A stretch of 11,393 bases of DNA from Deltaproteobacteria bacterium (GCA_019313025.1 JAFDCA010000273.1:1-11393); one strand, 5' to 3'; numbered from the stretch's first letter, positions 1-6,337 are shown. A program made the numbers and translations. The notes: generated from the letters alone by a model not told the origin.

Positions 1-771
1 AAGGTTAAAATCGTCCTGAGCAAACTTCCACGCAGTGGCCAGTTTGAAACCGGTCATGCTTAACTTGCCTTCAGAAAAGATAGGGTGCAAAGATATTTCA
101 CCCTGCCAGCCAACCGTTCCGCCGCCAGGTAAATCGGCCTTAACAGTGTAAGGACCTTTGCGTTCCGGGATAGTAGATATCTCATTGAACTCGAGGTTGA
201 GAGGCGAAAATGTTTCTGTGGCATAGGTGACATCCGAACGATCGCTGAAGGTGAAGCTGCCGCCAATGACCTCACCGTGACGCACCAGCAAGCGTGGTGG
301 ACGATGGTCGCCGGACGGAAGATCTTGTGACTCGGGAAAGCTGTCGGCAAGATCTGCAAAATTGAGACGGCCGTTATTCTGTATTTCTACGTGCAACGAA
401 GGTCGTTCTATACGAATATCGGCAAACGTCCACGCCCATCGAAAAAGGCTTGAAATCTGAAAGTCTATAAACAGGCGTCCGAACCCAATAATTGGACGAT
501 CATCTGACTCTTTGAGAATGAAGTCTTTGGCCTCAAAGGTAAATATGAAGGGGTTGACGCGAACCTCTGCTATGGATGCTTTACGATGAAGATTGTTAAC
601 CGCGTAATGGTTTACATAGCGTATGACGGCCCAGGGTGTTACCAAAAAACCAAGGATGGCATACAACACCAGGGCTGCTACTCCGGCCAGCAGGTACCGG
701 TTGAAAAGAATCTGACGCCAACGACTTGGGGCTGTCTCGGGTGTAATATTGTCTGCAGCTCGGTCATTCAT
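1..771 (-). CDS. DUF748 (AsmA-like) envelope protein, N-terminal part, truncated by window edge
   Basis: This reading frame stays open from the ATG at 771 to the left edge (257 codons, no stop), so only the N-terminal part is seen. The start has a strong ribosome site, GGAGG, 8 nt upstream. After a short polar N-terminus there is one hydrophobic segment (about residues 26-45, around LLAGVAALVLYAILGFLV), which would anchor the protein in the inner membrane with the rest in the periplasm. Residues after it (NPFIF, then FGRLFIDFQISSLFRWAWTF, then IERPSLHVEI and GRLNFADL) follow the repeating beta-rich pattern of the DUF748 family. That family is related to AsmA-like proteins, which are thought to act in envelope lipid transport or outer-membrane maintenance. 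The exact role here is unknown. It lies downstream of rlmD on the same strand, 219 nt away. The family call is fairly firm from the pattern; the function is inference. Confidence 0.8.
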   Translation of the reverse strand, partial: MNDRAADNITPETAPSRWRQILFNRYLLAGVAALVLYAILGFLVTPWAVIRYVNHYAVNNLHRKASIAEVRVNPFIFTFEAKDFILKESDDRPIIGFGRLFIDFQISSLFRWAWTFADIRIERPSLHVEIQNNGRLNFADLADSFPESQDLPSGDHRPPRLLVRHGEVIGGSFTFSDRSDVTYATETFSPLNLEFNEISTIPERKGPYTVKADLPGGGTVGWQGEISLHPIFSEGKLSMTGFKLATAWKFAQDDFNL

Positions 772-990
772 AGTTTAAACCTCCAAAGACCTATTACGGC
801 ATAATCGCCACTTTAATGAATCTTGGATTTATCATACAAATTAGCGTTAGAACAATTACAGATAAAAACCAGGCACGCAATCCAAGTTTGTCAACTAGGG
901 CTTAAAAAAGAAAGAACGATTTATAGAATCATTGGCTGTAAATAAAATCTATAAAAACGATCTGTTGATCTGTCACCTATTATTTTCAGG

Positions 991-2388
991 TCACTTTAAA
1001 TTCTTTTTTTCCAGTCTGGCCACCGACTCGATGTGATAGGTATGTGGAAACATGTCCACCGGCTGTACTTCCAGCACACTGTAATTTTCTTTCAGCATGC
1101 CAAAATCACGTGCCATGGTCGCAGGATTGCATGACACATATACTATTCTGGACGGCGCCAATTCAAGAATTTTATGAACCACATCCTTGTGCATTCCCGC
1201 CCTCGGTGGATCTATGATCATTACATCCGGTGTGGCCGTAAGTTCGGAAAGTTTTTCTTTAATGTCTCCGAGAATAAACCTGCAATTGGATATTTTGTTG
1301 ATACGACAGTTGTTCCTTGCATCGTTGACCGCACTATCAGCGATTTCAATGCCGACCACTGTTTTGGCTGCCCCGGATAAAAATATGGCAATGGCCCCTG
1401 TCCCGCAGTAGAGATCCAGAACCGTTTCCCTGCCAGAGAGATCAGCATATGCCAATATGTTTTCGTATAAACGTTGAGCACCCCGGGTGTTGGTTTGAAA
1501 AAATGAGTTTGCCGATATTTCAAATTCAAATTCACCGATTTTATCCCTGATACAAGGCTGACCGAAAAGCAAATTTTCGTACTCTCCCATAGCAATACCG
1601 GCTCGACGCGCAGTAACATTGTTTACAACCGATACAATTTCAGAATAGGTTTTTACCAATTGATCGGCAAGGGGCTGCACGGTTTTTAGATCCTCTTTTG
1701 ACGTGATGATGTTGACCATCCAATGGTTATATGCCGCAGAATGCCTCAGCATGAGAAAACGCCAGAAACCGGTATGACTCCGAAGTCCATAGACAGGAAT
1801 GCCTGACGTACGAACAAACCTTCTGACGTCGTCAAGTATACGATTGCCGAGCTCAGGTTGAAGCAAGCATTCACGGATGTCGATTACCTTGTAAAAGGTT
1901 CCGGGAACATGAAGCCCGAGTGCAACGCCTTTGTCAATATTCGACGCTTTCAACTCGTCCGGCAGGAGCCATCTTCGGTCAGAACATGAAAACTCCATCT
2001 TGTTCCGGTATTCAAATATCTCCGGAGAGGGAATTGTTGGATGCACCGGTACGCCCTGAATCTGACCTATTCGCTCGATGGATTCCACTACATGCTGTTG
2101 TTTGTATTCGAGCTGCTTTTGGTATTGTATAAACTGCCATTTGCACCCACCGCAAAATCCGCTGTACATACATTTGGCAGTTATCCTAAAAGGTGACGCC
2201 ATAACAAGGGTGTCGACAAAGGCCTCGGCATATTGCCTTTTTTTTTTGACAATCCGTGCGACAACACGATCCATTGGAACGGTTTTTTCAACAAACACGG
2301 TTAGACCGTTTATCTTGGCAATGCCTTTTCCGCCAAAGGCAATTCCGGAAATGTCAAGCTCCAGCAGCTGTCCTTTTTTTATTTTCAT
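991..2388 (-). CDS. rlmD: 23S rRNA (uracil-C5)-methyltransferase, RlmD/RumA family
   Basis: The 465-residue product has the full layout of the RlmD/RumA family of SAM-dependent RNA m5U methyltransferases. Residues 1-60 form a TRAM RNA-binding domain (GIAFGGKGIAKINGLTVFVE). Cys73, Cys79 and Cys82, with Cys174 further on, match the four ligands of the family's 4Fe-4S cluster. FFQTN (296-300) and the SAM-binding loop DLYCGTG (325-331) follow. IIDPPRAG (391-398) and the VSCNP motif with catalytic Cys420 come next, and HIE (452-454) supplies the probable general base. Length is close to the usual 430-465. In E. coli RlmD modifies U1939, but some family members (RlmCD) modify two sites, so the exact target is not settled. 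The ATG at 2388 opens directly into the TRAM domain but has no good Shine-Dalgarno. The gene is divergent from the hydrolase at 2565. Confidence 0.9.
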   Translation of the reverse strand: MKIKKGQLLELDISGIAFGGKGIAKINGLTVFVEKTVPMDRVVARIVKKKRQYAEAFVDTLVMASPFRITAKCMYSGFCGGCKWQFIQYQKQLEYKQQHVVESIERIGQIQGVPVHPTIPSPEIFEYRNKMEFSCSDRRWLLPDELKASNIDKGVALGLHVPGTFYKVIDIRECLLQPELGNRILDDVRRFVRTSGIPVYGLRSHTGFWRFLMLRHSAAYNHWMVNIITSKEDLKTVQPLADQLVKTYSEIVSVVNNVTARRAGIAMGEYENLLFGQPCIRDKIGEFEFEISANSFFQTNTRGAQRLYENILAYADLSGRETVLDLYCGTGAIAIFLSGAAKTVVGIEIADSAVNDARNNCRINKISNCRFILGDIKEKLSELTATPDVMIIDPPRAGMHKDVVHKILELAPSRIVYVSCNPATMARDFGMLKENYSVLEVQPVDMFPHTYHIESVARLEKKNLK

Positions 2389-2529
2389 CTTGAAAGTTCA
2401 TTTATTTGGAATGTATACACATTTTTTAGATAATTACCGATATCACACAAATTGAAAATGTTGAATAACGCCGGCAAAACAAGATTTGTTTCGTCTTTTA
2501 TGAAAATATATGGCGATGTTTAATACGAA

Positions 2530-2558
2530 TTGAAAAATATCACGAATCATGAGATAAT
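2530..2558 (+). promoter_or_regulatory. Probable sigma-70 promoter of the alpha/beta hydrolase
   Basis: TTGAAA (2530-2535) and GATAAT (2553-2558) are separated by exactly 17 nt and each differs from the housekeeping consensus by one base. Transcription would begin about 7 nt after the -10 box, that is at or next to the ATG at 2565. The mRNA might therefore be leaderless. Not tested; the call rests on box similarity and spacing only. Confidence 0.45.
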
Positions 2559-2564
2559 CCAACC

Positions 2565-3281
2565 ATGAATCAAATAAATATCACGTTTGAATCCGAAGGA
2601 TTCCTTTTAAAGGGCATGCTTCACCTGCCGAAAACGGATCTGCCGCCGGTAGTCATCGGCTCACACGGTCTGCTCAGTAATAGTTATTCTCCCAAGCAAC
2701 TTGCCCTGGCTCGAGAATGTAATGCCCATGGTATGGCCTATTTTAGATTCGATCATCGAGGCTGCGGACAGAGCGACGGTGTTTTTAATGAAATCACCTC
2801 TTTAAATGGCCGTCGTAACGATCTGATCAGCGCGATAAGCACCCTTCAAATGCGTAAAGATATCGGGAAAAGGATTGGGCTTTTTGGAAGCAGTATGGGA
2901 GGTGCCGTTTGTATTTCCGTTGCAGACATCCTTGATATCGACGCATGGGTCACGTATGCGTCTCCTGTTCGCAGCAGTTCCGTATCCTCGGCTTCGAAAA
3001 ATTCAGATGGTGCTGAAAAAATTCAGCCATTGCTGGATCAGAAATATCTAACCTGGGACATCTCAGATCAACTCAAACATCTTCACCATATCTTCATTTT
3101 ACATGGTGATTCCGACACAATCGTCTCGCCTGCCAATGCTCATGAGATCTACACGAAATCAAAAAATCCGAAAAAACTGATCATTCAAAAAGGTGGGAAC
3201 CACCCTATGAGCAACAAAAAACATCAGAAGGCTTTTTTACGGGAAGCGGTGAACTGGTTCAAGAAATGGCTCATTGGTTGA
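2565..3281 (+). CDS. Alpha/beta hydrolase (serine hydrolase, S33/esterase-like)
   Basis: The 238-residue protein is a compact alpha/beta-hydrolase. The oxyanion-hole region is at GSHGLL (32-37), and FRFDHRGCGQSDG (60-72) is the typical strand-turn after it. The nucleophile elbow GSSMG (108-112) places the catalytic serine at 110. HGDSD (180-184) gives the acid, probably Asp184, and GGNHP (210-214) gives His213. There is no signal peptide, so it should be cytoplasmic. The natural substrate cannot be told; relatives are annotated as acylglycerol lipases, carboxylesterases or serine aminopeptidase-like hydrolases. The start at 2565 is preferred because the first beta strand (INITFESEGFLLKGMLHL) begins at once after it and fits the family. 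There is no clear Shine-Dalgarno, which agrees with the possible leaderless transcript. It converges with cinA, whose stop lies 32 nt away. Confidence 0.85.
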   Translation: MNQINITFESEGFLLKGMLHLPKTDLPPVVIGSHGLLSNSYSPKQLALARECNAHGMAYFRFDHRGCGQSDGVFNEITSLNGRRNDLISAISTLQMRKDIGKRIGLFGSSMGGAVCISVADILDIDAWVTYASPVRSSSVSSASKNSDGAEKIQPLLDQKYLTWDISDQLKHLHHIFILHGDSDTIVSPANAHEIYTKSKNPKKLIIQKGGNHPMSNKKHQKAFLREAVNWFKKWLIG

Positions 3282-3313
3282 ACCTTTTGAACCCGTTCAT
3301 CAGTTGGCTCAAA

Positions 3314-4558
3314 CTAAGATAAAAGTTCCCGCCTGAGGAGGTCCAGTGCTTTCATGGCAAAAATCTTTTTATTTCTCCACCGGCTGTTAAATGGAAATAA
3401 AAAACGAAATCCTAAAGTAGATCGGGGGGTGGCAAGGCCAATACAAACCGTTCCCACAGGTTTTTCGTCGGTTCCTCCGTCCGGTCCGGCAATACCGCTG
3501 GTTGCGAGTCCGTAGTCAGATTCTGCAATTCGCCTTACACCCGCCGCCATCTCTGTTGCTGTTTTTTCATGAACAGCTCCGTAACGCTCAAAGACATCAG
3601 ATGATACGCTCAAAATCTTCTGTTTGGCCTTATTTGAATACGTGACCCCTGAGAAAATAAAATAATCTGAACTACCCGGCACATTGGTCAACCAGTGAGA
3701 GATCAAACCTCCGGTACAGCTTTCGGCGACGGCCAGCGTTGCTTTCTTTTTAAAAAGAAGTCTGCCCACAACAGCTTCCATGGGACTATCATCTTCAGAA
3801 AAAATATGGTTCCCCAATTCCTCTCTAACCGCTGCAGTTGCTTTATCCAAACGTTGATAAAGTGCGAGTTTATCTTTGCCTCGGACGTAAAGTTTGATTT
3901 GTATTTCCGGGAATTTGGCGCGAAATCCAATTGCAATTTTCGGAAACATCCCACGGATGCCTGACACCCGTTCGGCGGTGGCTGATTCCGTTAAACCGAA
4001 GGTTGATATGGTTTTCACCAGATTGAATTCAAAAATGTTCCCCCGTAATTTTTCCAATTGGGTCAAAACAGTATCTGAAAGCATTCTGTGCATTTCAAGG
4101 GGAACCCCTGGCAAGAAAAAAAACATGCAGCGGTTTATTTTCAGCATAAAACCGGGCGCTGTTCCCACTGGATTTGAGATAAGGTCAGCCCCTCGAGGCA
4201 ACATGGCCTGTTTCTTATTGGAATCCGGCATCATACGGTTTCTGGCCTTGAAATAGTTTTCAATTCCATGAAGTGCTTCCATATTTAAGACAAGATCGAC
4301 GCCGACCGAGACGGCTGCCGCCTGGGCTGTTAAATCGTCCGGGGTCGGTCCCAGTCCGCCGGTCACCACTGCAGCGTCAGATCGGCTTCCAATTTCCTGA
4401 AGGACACATGCAAGGTCTTTCACGTTATCACCGGCACATGTATGGCGCACGACCTTAAAACCGGCTTCTTCGAGTTTCATTGCAATGTGTGCCGAATTTC
4501 TGTCAATCACCGCACCAGATCGAATTTCGTCTCCGGTGACGAGTATCTCTATGTCCAT
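3314..4558 (-). CDS. cinA: CinA-family protein (MoCF-like domain plus NMN deamidase domain)
   Basis: The 414-residue product has the usual two-domain CinA build and length. Residues 1-170 resemble the molybdopterin-binding MoaB/MogA fold, with LVTGDEI at 6-12 and GGLGPTPDD at 67-75. A linker region follows. From about 258 to the end is the PncC-type domain, with AESCTGG (278-284), SGVTYSN (303-309) and SGIAGPDGG (354-362). In studied CinA proteins the N-terminal domain has ADP-ribose pyrophosphatase activity and the C-terminal domain deamidates nicotinamide mononucleotide for pyridine nucleotide salvage. Both key motif sets are intact here. The gene lies 94 nt downstream of the DAHP synthase on the same strand and may be co-transcribed with it, but the gap is AT-rich and a separate promoter is possible. 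An AGGT-type ribosome site stands about 9 nt before the ATG. I see no functional link to aromatic synthesis. Confidence 0.92.
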   Translation of the reverse strand: MDIEILVTGDEIRSGAVIDRNSAHIAMKLEEAGFKVVRHTCAGDNVKDLACVLQEIGSRSDAAVVTGGLGPTPDDLTAQAAAVSVGVDLVLNMEALHGIENYFKARNRMMPDSNKKQAMLPRGADLISNPVGTAPGFMLKINRCMFFFLPGVPLEMHRMLSDTVLTQLEKLRGNIFEFNLVKTISTFGLTESATAERVSGIRGMFPKIAIGFRAKFPEIQIKLYVRGKDKLALYQRLDKATAAVREELGNHIFSEDDSPMEAVVGRLLFKKKATLAVAESCTGGLISHWLTNVPGSSDYFIFSGVTYSNKAKQKILSVSSDVFERYGAVHEKTATEMAAGVRRIAESDYGLATSGIAGPDGGTDEKPVGTVCIGLATPRSTLGFRFLFPFNSRWRNKKIFAMKALDLLRRELLS

Positions 4559-4652
4559 AAAATATTACCTGAAGTATTAAATAAGACAATCTATCAAATG
4601 TATTTAAATTAACTAATAATATGACCAACATAAATAGTCACTCTCAACCTCA

Positions 4653-5669
4653 TCACCCATCGGCCTCTTTCAAATCATTATAGATTGATCGAACCTGGCG
4701 ACACATCCGATCAAATTGATCCGGATATAGAGACTGGGCACCGTCACTTAACGCTTCTTCAGGTGCATGATGCACTTCTACAACCAGTCCGTGAGCCCCA
4801 ACAGCCACAGCCGCCCGACTTAAAGGAATCACCTGATCACGTTGTCCGGCAGCATGGCTGGGATCAACAACAATAGGAAGATGGCTTTCCTTGGCGACAA
4901 CGGATACGGCCGAAAGATCAAGGGTGTTTCGACTGTGATGGACAAAGGTTCGCACGCCCCTTTCGCACAAAATCACCTGTGAATTTCCACCTTCCATGAT
5001 ATATTCTGCTGCCATAAGCCATTCATCAATGGTCGCAGCCATACCTCGTTTAAGCAAAACCGGTTTGCTGGCCCGGCCAGCCTTTCTCAGCAAACTAAAA
5101 TTCTGCATGTTCCGTGTTCCGATCTGAATAACATCGGCATACTCAGTAACCAATTCCAATTTTTCCATATCCATAACCTCGGTGACAACCGGCATGCCTG
5201 TTTTTTCGCGAACTTTTGCAAGAATCTTCAACCCCTCTTCTCCAAGCCCCTGAAACGAGTACGGTGAGGTTCGGGGTTTAAATGCACCGCCTCTGAATAG
5301 CTGTGCGCCGCTACGCTGAACATGCTCTGCTATGGTCAAGGCCTGGTATTCGCTTTCCACGGCACAAGGGCCTGCGATGATCGTAAGATTGCCCTTGCCG
5401 ATGGATACATCTCCGATCTGGATGATGGTGTCTTCATGTTTAAATTCCCTGCTGACAAGTTTGTATGGGCGTGTGACATGAATCGCATCCTTAACTCCCG
5501 GTAACCCTAAAAATGGGGATGCATCCACATGCCCCTTGTTGTTTAAAATACCGATGGACACCCTTTCTCCCCCTGGAATAGGACGCGCCGTAAATCCCCG
5601 CTGTTCAATGACAGAGATGACGGTATCAATTTCCGCTTGCGTTGCTTTTTTATCCATAACAATGAGCAT
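4653..5669 (-). CDS. aroF: 3-deoxy-7-phosphoheptulonate (DAHP) synthase, type I-beta
   Basis: This enzyme condenses phosphoenolpyruvate with erythrose 4-phosphate in the first step of the shikimate pathway. With the start at 5669 it is 338 residues, the usual length of the metal-dependent I-beta type. Residues 1-70 form a small ferredoxin-like regulatory domain, as in the Thermotoga-type enzyme, where aromatic amino acids inhibit. The barrel then shows AGPCAVES (99-106, metal ligand Cys102), KPRTSPYSFQGLG (131-143), GTRNMQNF (184-191), LLKRG (205-209) and VDPSHAAG (268-275, metal ligand His272). The start at 5669 has a near-perfect AAAGGAGG site. A longer in-frame ATG at 5720 lies in the attenuator terminator hairpin, so it is rejected. 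The gene follows an attenuator with an aromatic-rich leader peptide, diverges from the trp operon, and precedes cinA. The symbol aroF is used for the family; it does not state a Tyr-specific isoform. Confidence 0.95.
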   Translation of the reverse strand: MLIVMDKKATQAEIDTVISVIEQRGFTARPIPGGERVSIGILNNKGHVDASPFLGLPGVKDAIHVTRPYKLVSREFKHEDTIIQIGDVSIGKGNLTIIAGPCAVESEYQALTIAEHVQRSGAQLFRGGAFKPRTSPYSFQGLGEEGLKILAKVREKTGMPVVTEVMDMEKLELVTEYADVIQIGTRNMQNFSLLRKAGRASKPVLLKRGMAATIDEWLMAAEYIMEGGNSQVILCERGVRTFVHHSRNTLDLSAVSVVAKESHLPIVVDPSHAAGQRDQVIPLSRAAVAVGAHGLVVEVHHAPEEALSDGAQSLYPDQFDRMCRQVRSIYNDLKEADG

Positions 5670-5689
5670 GGTCTCTCCTCCTTTTAAAC

Positions 5690-5723
5690 AAAAAAAAACC
5701 GTGGGCTTGGGTGTGCCCACGGT
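5690..5723 (-). terminator. Intrinsic terminator (attenuator) in the DAHP synthase leader
   Basis: In the minus-strand RNA, ACCGUGGGC (5723-5715) pairs perfectly over 9 bp with GCCCACGGU (5706-5698) around an 8-nt loop, followed by a run of U (5698-5690). It lies 21 nt upstream of the DAHP synthase start codon, after the leader peptide stop, so it acts within the transcript. A competing pairing uses part of its left arm and loop (5717-5711). This is a textbook attenuator arrangement. Confidence 0.9.
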
Positions 5724-5777
5724 CCTTAATTTTTCCTTTTAAAAATGAATCAGCCTGCTTCCAACCGGTCGGCACAC
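5711..5777 (-). promoter_or_regulatory. Predicted antiterminator pairing of the DAHP synthase attenuator
   Basis: GUGUGCC (5777-5771 in the minus-strand RNA) is perfectly complementary to GGCACAC (5717-5711), which covers the last bases of the terminator left arm and the start of its loop. Weaker pairs (CGG with CCG) can extend it. The first segment lies inside the leader reading frame, 17 nt or more after the last Trp codon. A ribosome stalled at the aromatic codons would leave it free, while a ribosome reaching the leader stop would cover it. Drawn by eye; not folded by computer. Confidence 0.7.
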
Positions 5778-5839
5778 TCCTTTTCTCCGGTGATCCACCA
5801 CCAGCACCAAAAGTAATATTGTGGGTTTAAAAATTTCAT
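5750..5839 (-). CDS. Leader peptide of the DAHP synthase attenuator (Tyr/Phe/Trp-rich)
   Basis: A 29-codon open frame begins at the ATG 5839-5837 and ends at TGA 5752-5750. Its residues 7-15 read QYYFWCWWW, giving two Tyr, one Phe and four Trp codons within eight positions; a tail beginning ITGEKECADRL follows. Such codon runs ahead of an intrinsic terminator are the hallmark of ribosome-mediated attenuation. The mixed set fits control of the common aromatic pathway, since shortage of any one charged aromatic tRNA would stall the ribosome. The initiation site is weak (GGAAAUUG about 8-10 nt upstream). The tail overlaps the antiterminator segment, so translation to the end would favour termination. 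The peptide itself probably has no other role. Its stop lies 80 nt upstream of the DAHP synthase start. Confidence 0.85.
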   Translation of the reverse strand: MKFLNPQYYFWCWWWITGEKECADRLEAG

Positions 5840-5850
5840 AAGTTCAATTT

Positions 5851-5860
5851 CCGGCCGGTT
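5851..5860 (-). promoter_or_regulatory. 5'-UTR segment complementary to the antiterminator region
   Basis: In the minus-strand RNA, AACCGGCCGG (5860-5851), just before the leader peptide start, can pair at 9 of 10 positions with CCGACCGGUU (5772-5763), with one C-A mismatch. That second segment directly follows and slightly overlaps the antiterminator strand. If the leader is not translated, this helix would block antitermination and favour the terminator. It is a by-eye prediction. Confidence 0.4.
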
Positions 5861-5897
5861 TGATCCCTAACCAATTGTGCTTTTAGGATCGGTCCTC

Positions 5898-5927
5898 AAA
5901 TTACCGAAATGTGCTCACCATTGTCAA
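5898..5927 (-). promoter_or_regulatory. Probable promoter of the DAHP synthase leader transcript
   Basis: On the minus strand a perfect TTGACA (5927-5922) is followed after 18 nt by TAATTT (5903-5898), a weak -10 box. Transcription would start near 5891, about 50 nt before the leader ATG. An imperfect palindrome, AGGATCGGTCCT (5885-5896 on the plus strand), sits at the predicted start site and could be an operator, but this is only a suggestion. Confidence 0.5.
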
Positions 5928-6057
5928 GACAATTTTCAAACCGCTATTCATTCAACCGATATTTTTTTCAAGCTTCGAGTTTTAACCATTCGTAACGCCA
6001 TTGCAACTGTCTTCGATTAATATATTTGGAAAACTTGAGTTTTAATGATAAAAAATC

Positions 6058-6087
6058 TTGACAAATATTTCCGATTAAAGGTAAATT
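6058..6087 (+). promoter_or_regulatory. Probable promoter of the trp operon
   Basis: A perfect TTGACA (6058-6063) is followed after 18 nt by TAAATT (6082-6087), which matches four of six -10 bases. Transcription would start near 6094, leaving a very short 5' region before the leader ATG at 6109. This promoter is back-to-back with that of the DAHP synthase, with the two -35 boxes about 130 bp apart. Confidence 0.55.
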
Positions 6088-6108
6088 CATTTTACTTCGG
6101 GTGAACAA

Positions 6109-6204
6109 ATGCAAATTGATAAACACAAACATCAAATTTTCAATCGCGATTTAAACTGGTTGTGGTGGCAAATCCAATGCAACGGGTCTGCCCAGGTAAC
6201 TTAA
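6109..6204 (+). CDS. trp operon leader peptide (Trp-rich, attenuator control)
   Basis: A 31-codon frame runs from ATG 6109 to TAA 6202-6204. Residues 17-20 read WLWW, so three of four codons are TGG (first at 6157-6159). The tail (QIQCNGSAQVT) overlaps the antiterminator strand at 6184-6197. Tandem Trp codons followed by an intrinsic terminator ahead of trpE are the standard signature of ribosome-mediated attenuation: stalling at Trp codons when charged tRNA-Trp is scarce would allow the antiterminator to form. The ribosome site is weak (GGGTGA, 4 nt upstream). Unlike the divergent aromatic leader, there is no Tyr and only one Phe, located away from the run, so this leader should sense Trp alone. 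A 6-bp pairing, CUGGUU (6156-6161) with AACCAG (6203-6208), could serve as a pause or protector hairpin. Confidence 0.85.
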   Translation: MQIDKHKHQIFNRDLNWLWWQIQCNGSAQVT

Positions 6205-6250
6205 CCAGACAGCATATTTTAAAAAATTTTTAAAAGGACCACGGGCAACC
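6184..6250 (+). promoter_or_regulatory. Predicted antiterminator pairing of the trp attenuator
   Basis: UGCCC (6189-6193) pairs with GGGCA (6243-6247), GGU (6195-6197) with ACC (6238-6240), and GGU (6185-6187) with ACC (6248-6250). That makes 11 base pairs interrupted by small bulges. The downstream strand is the left arm of the terminator at 6232-6268, so the two structures exclude each other. Drawn by eye. Confidence 0.65.
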
Positions 6251-6273
6251 TAAACCCACGGTCCTTTTCTTAT
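6232..6273 (+). terminator. Intrinsic terminator 1 (trp attenuator)
   Basis: AAAAGGACC-AC-GGG (6232-6245) pairs with CCCACGGTCCTTTT (6255-6268): nine outer pairs, two mismatches (A-C and C-A), then three G-C pairs closing a 9-nt loop. A T-rich tail follows (TTTTCTTATTT). It lies between the trp leader peptide stop and trpE, and its left arm is shared with the antiterminator. Confidence 0.85.
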
Positions 6274-6282
6274 TTGAAATTC

Positions 6283-6315
6283 AAAAAGGCCGTGGAAATA
6301 TCCATGGCTTTTTTT
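6283..6315 (+). terminator. Second U-tailed hairpin upstream of trpE
   Basis: AAAAAGGCCGTGGA (6283-6296) can pair with TCCATGGCTTTTTT (6301-6314) over 14 positions, including two G-U wobbles, around the 4-nt loop AATA. The 3' arm ends in seven T. It looks like a second intrinsic terminator directly after the first. It ends about 12 nt before the trpE ribosome site (AAAGGA, 6326-6331). Confidence 0.65.
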
Positions 6316-6337
6316 AGCCATTCGTAAAGGAACTATT

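Noticed and set aside
586..804. 72-codon plus-strand frame over the start of the DUF748 gene
   Set aside because: It is antisense to the DUF748 frame, has no ribosome site and no recognisable motif.
931..992. Possible terminator after rlmD
   Set aside because: Only short pairings (ACCT with AGGT, GATC with GATC) without a proper T run were found, so no terminator is called.
1221..1619. 132-codon minus-strand frame inside rlmD
   Set aside because: It is an out-of-frame shadow of rlmD without family features; the RlmD frame carries every motif.
3270..3325. Possible bidirectional terminator between the convergent hydrolase and cinA
   Set aside because: TGAAC/GTTCA-type inverted repeats are present, but loops are too small or stems too short and no T run follows.
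4653..5720. Longer DAHP synthase frame starting at the ATG at 5720 (17 extra residues)
   Set aside because: The extra residues translate the attenuator terminator hairpin and U tract. The start at 5669 has a near-perfect ribosome site and gives the normal family length and N-terminus.
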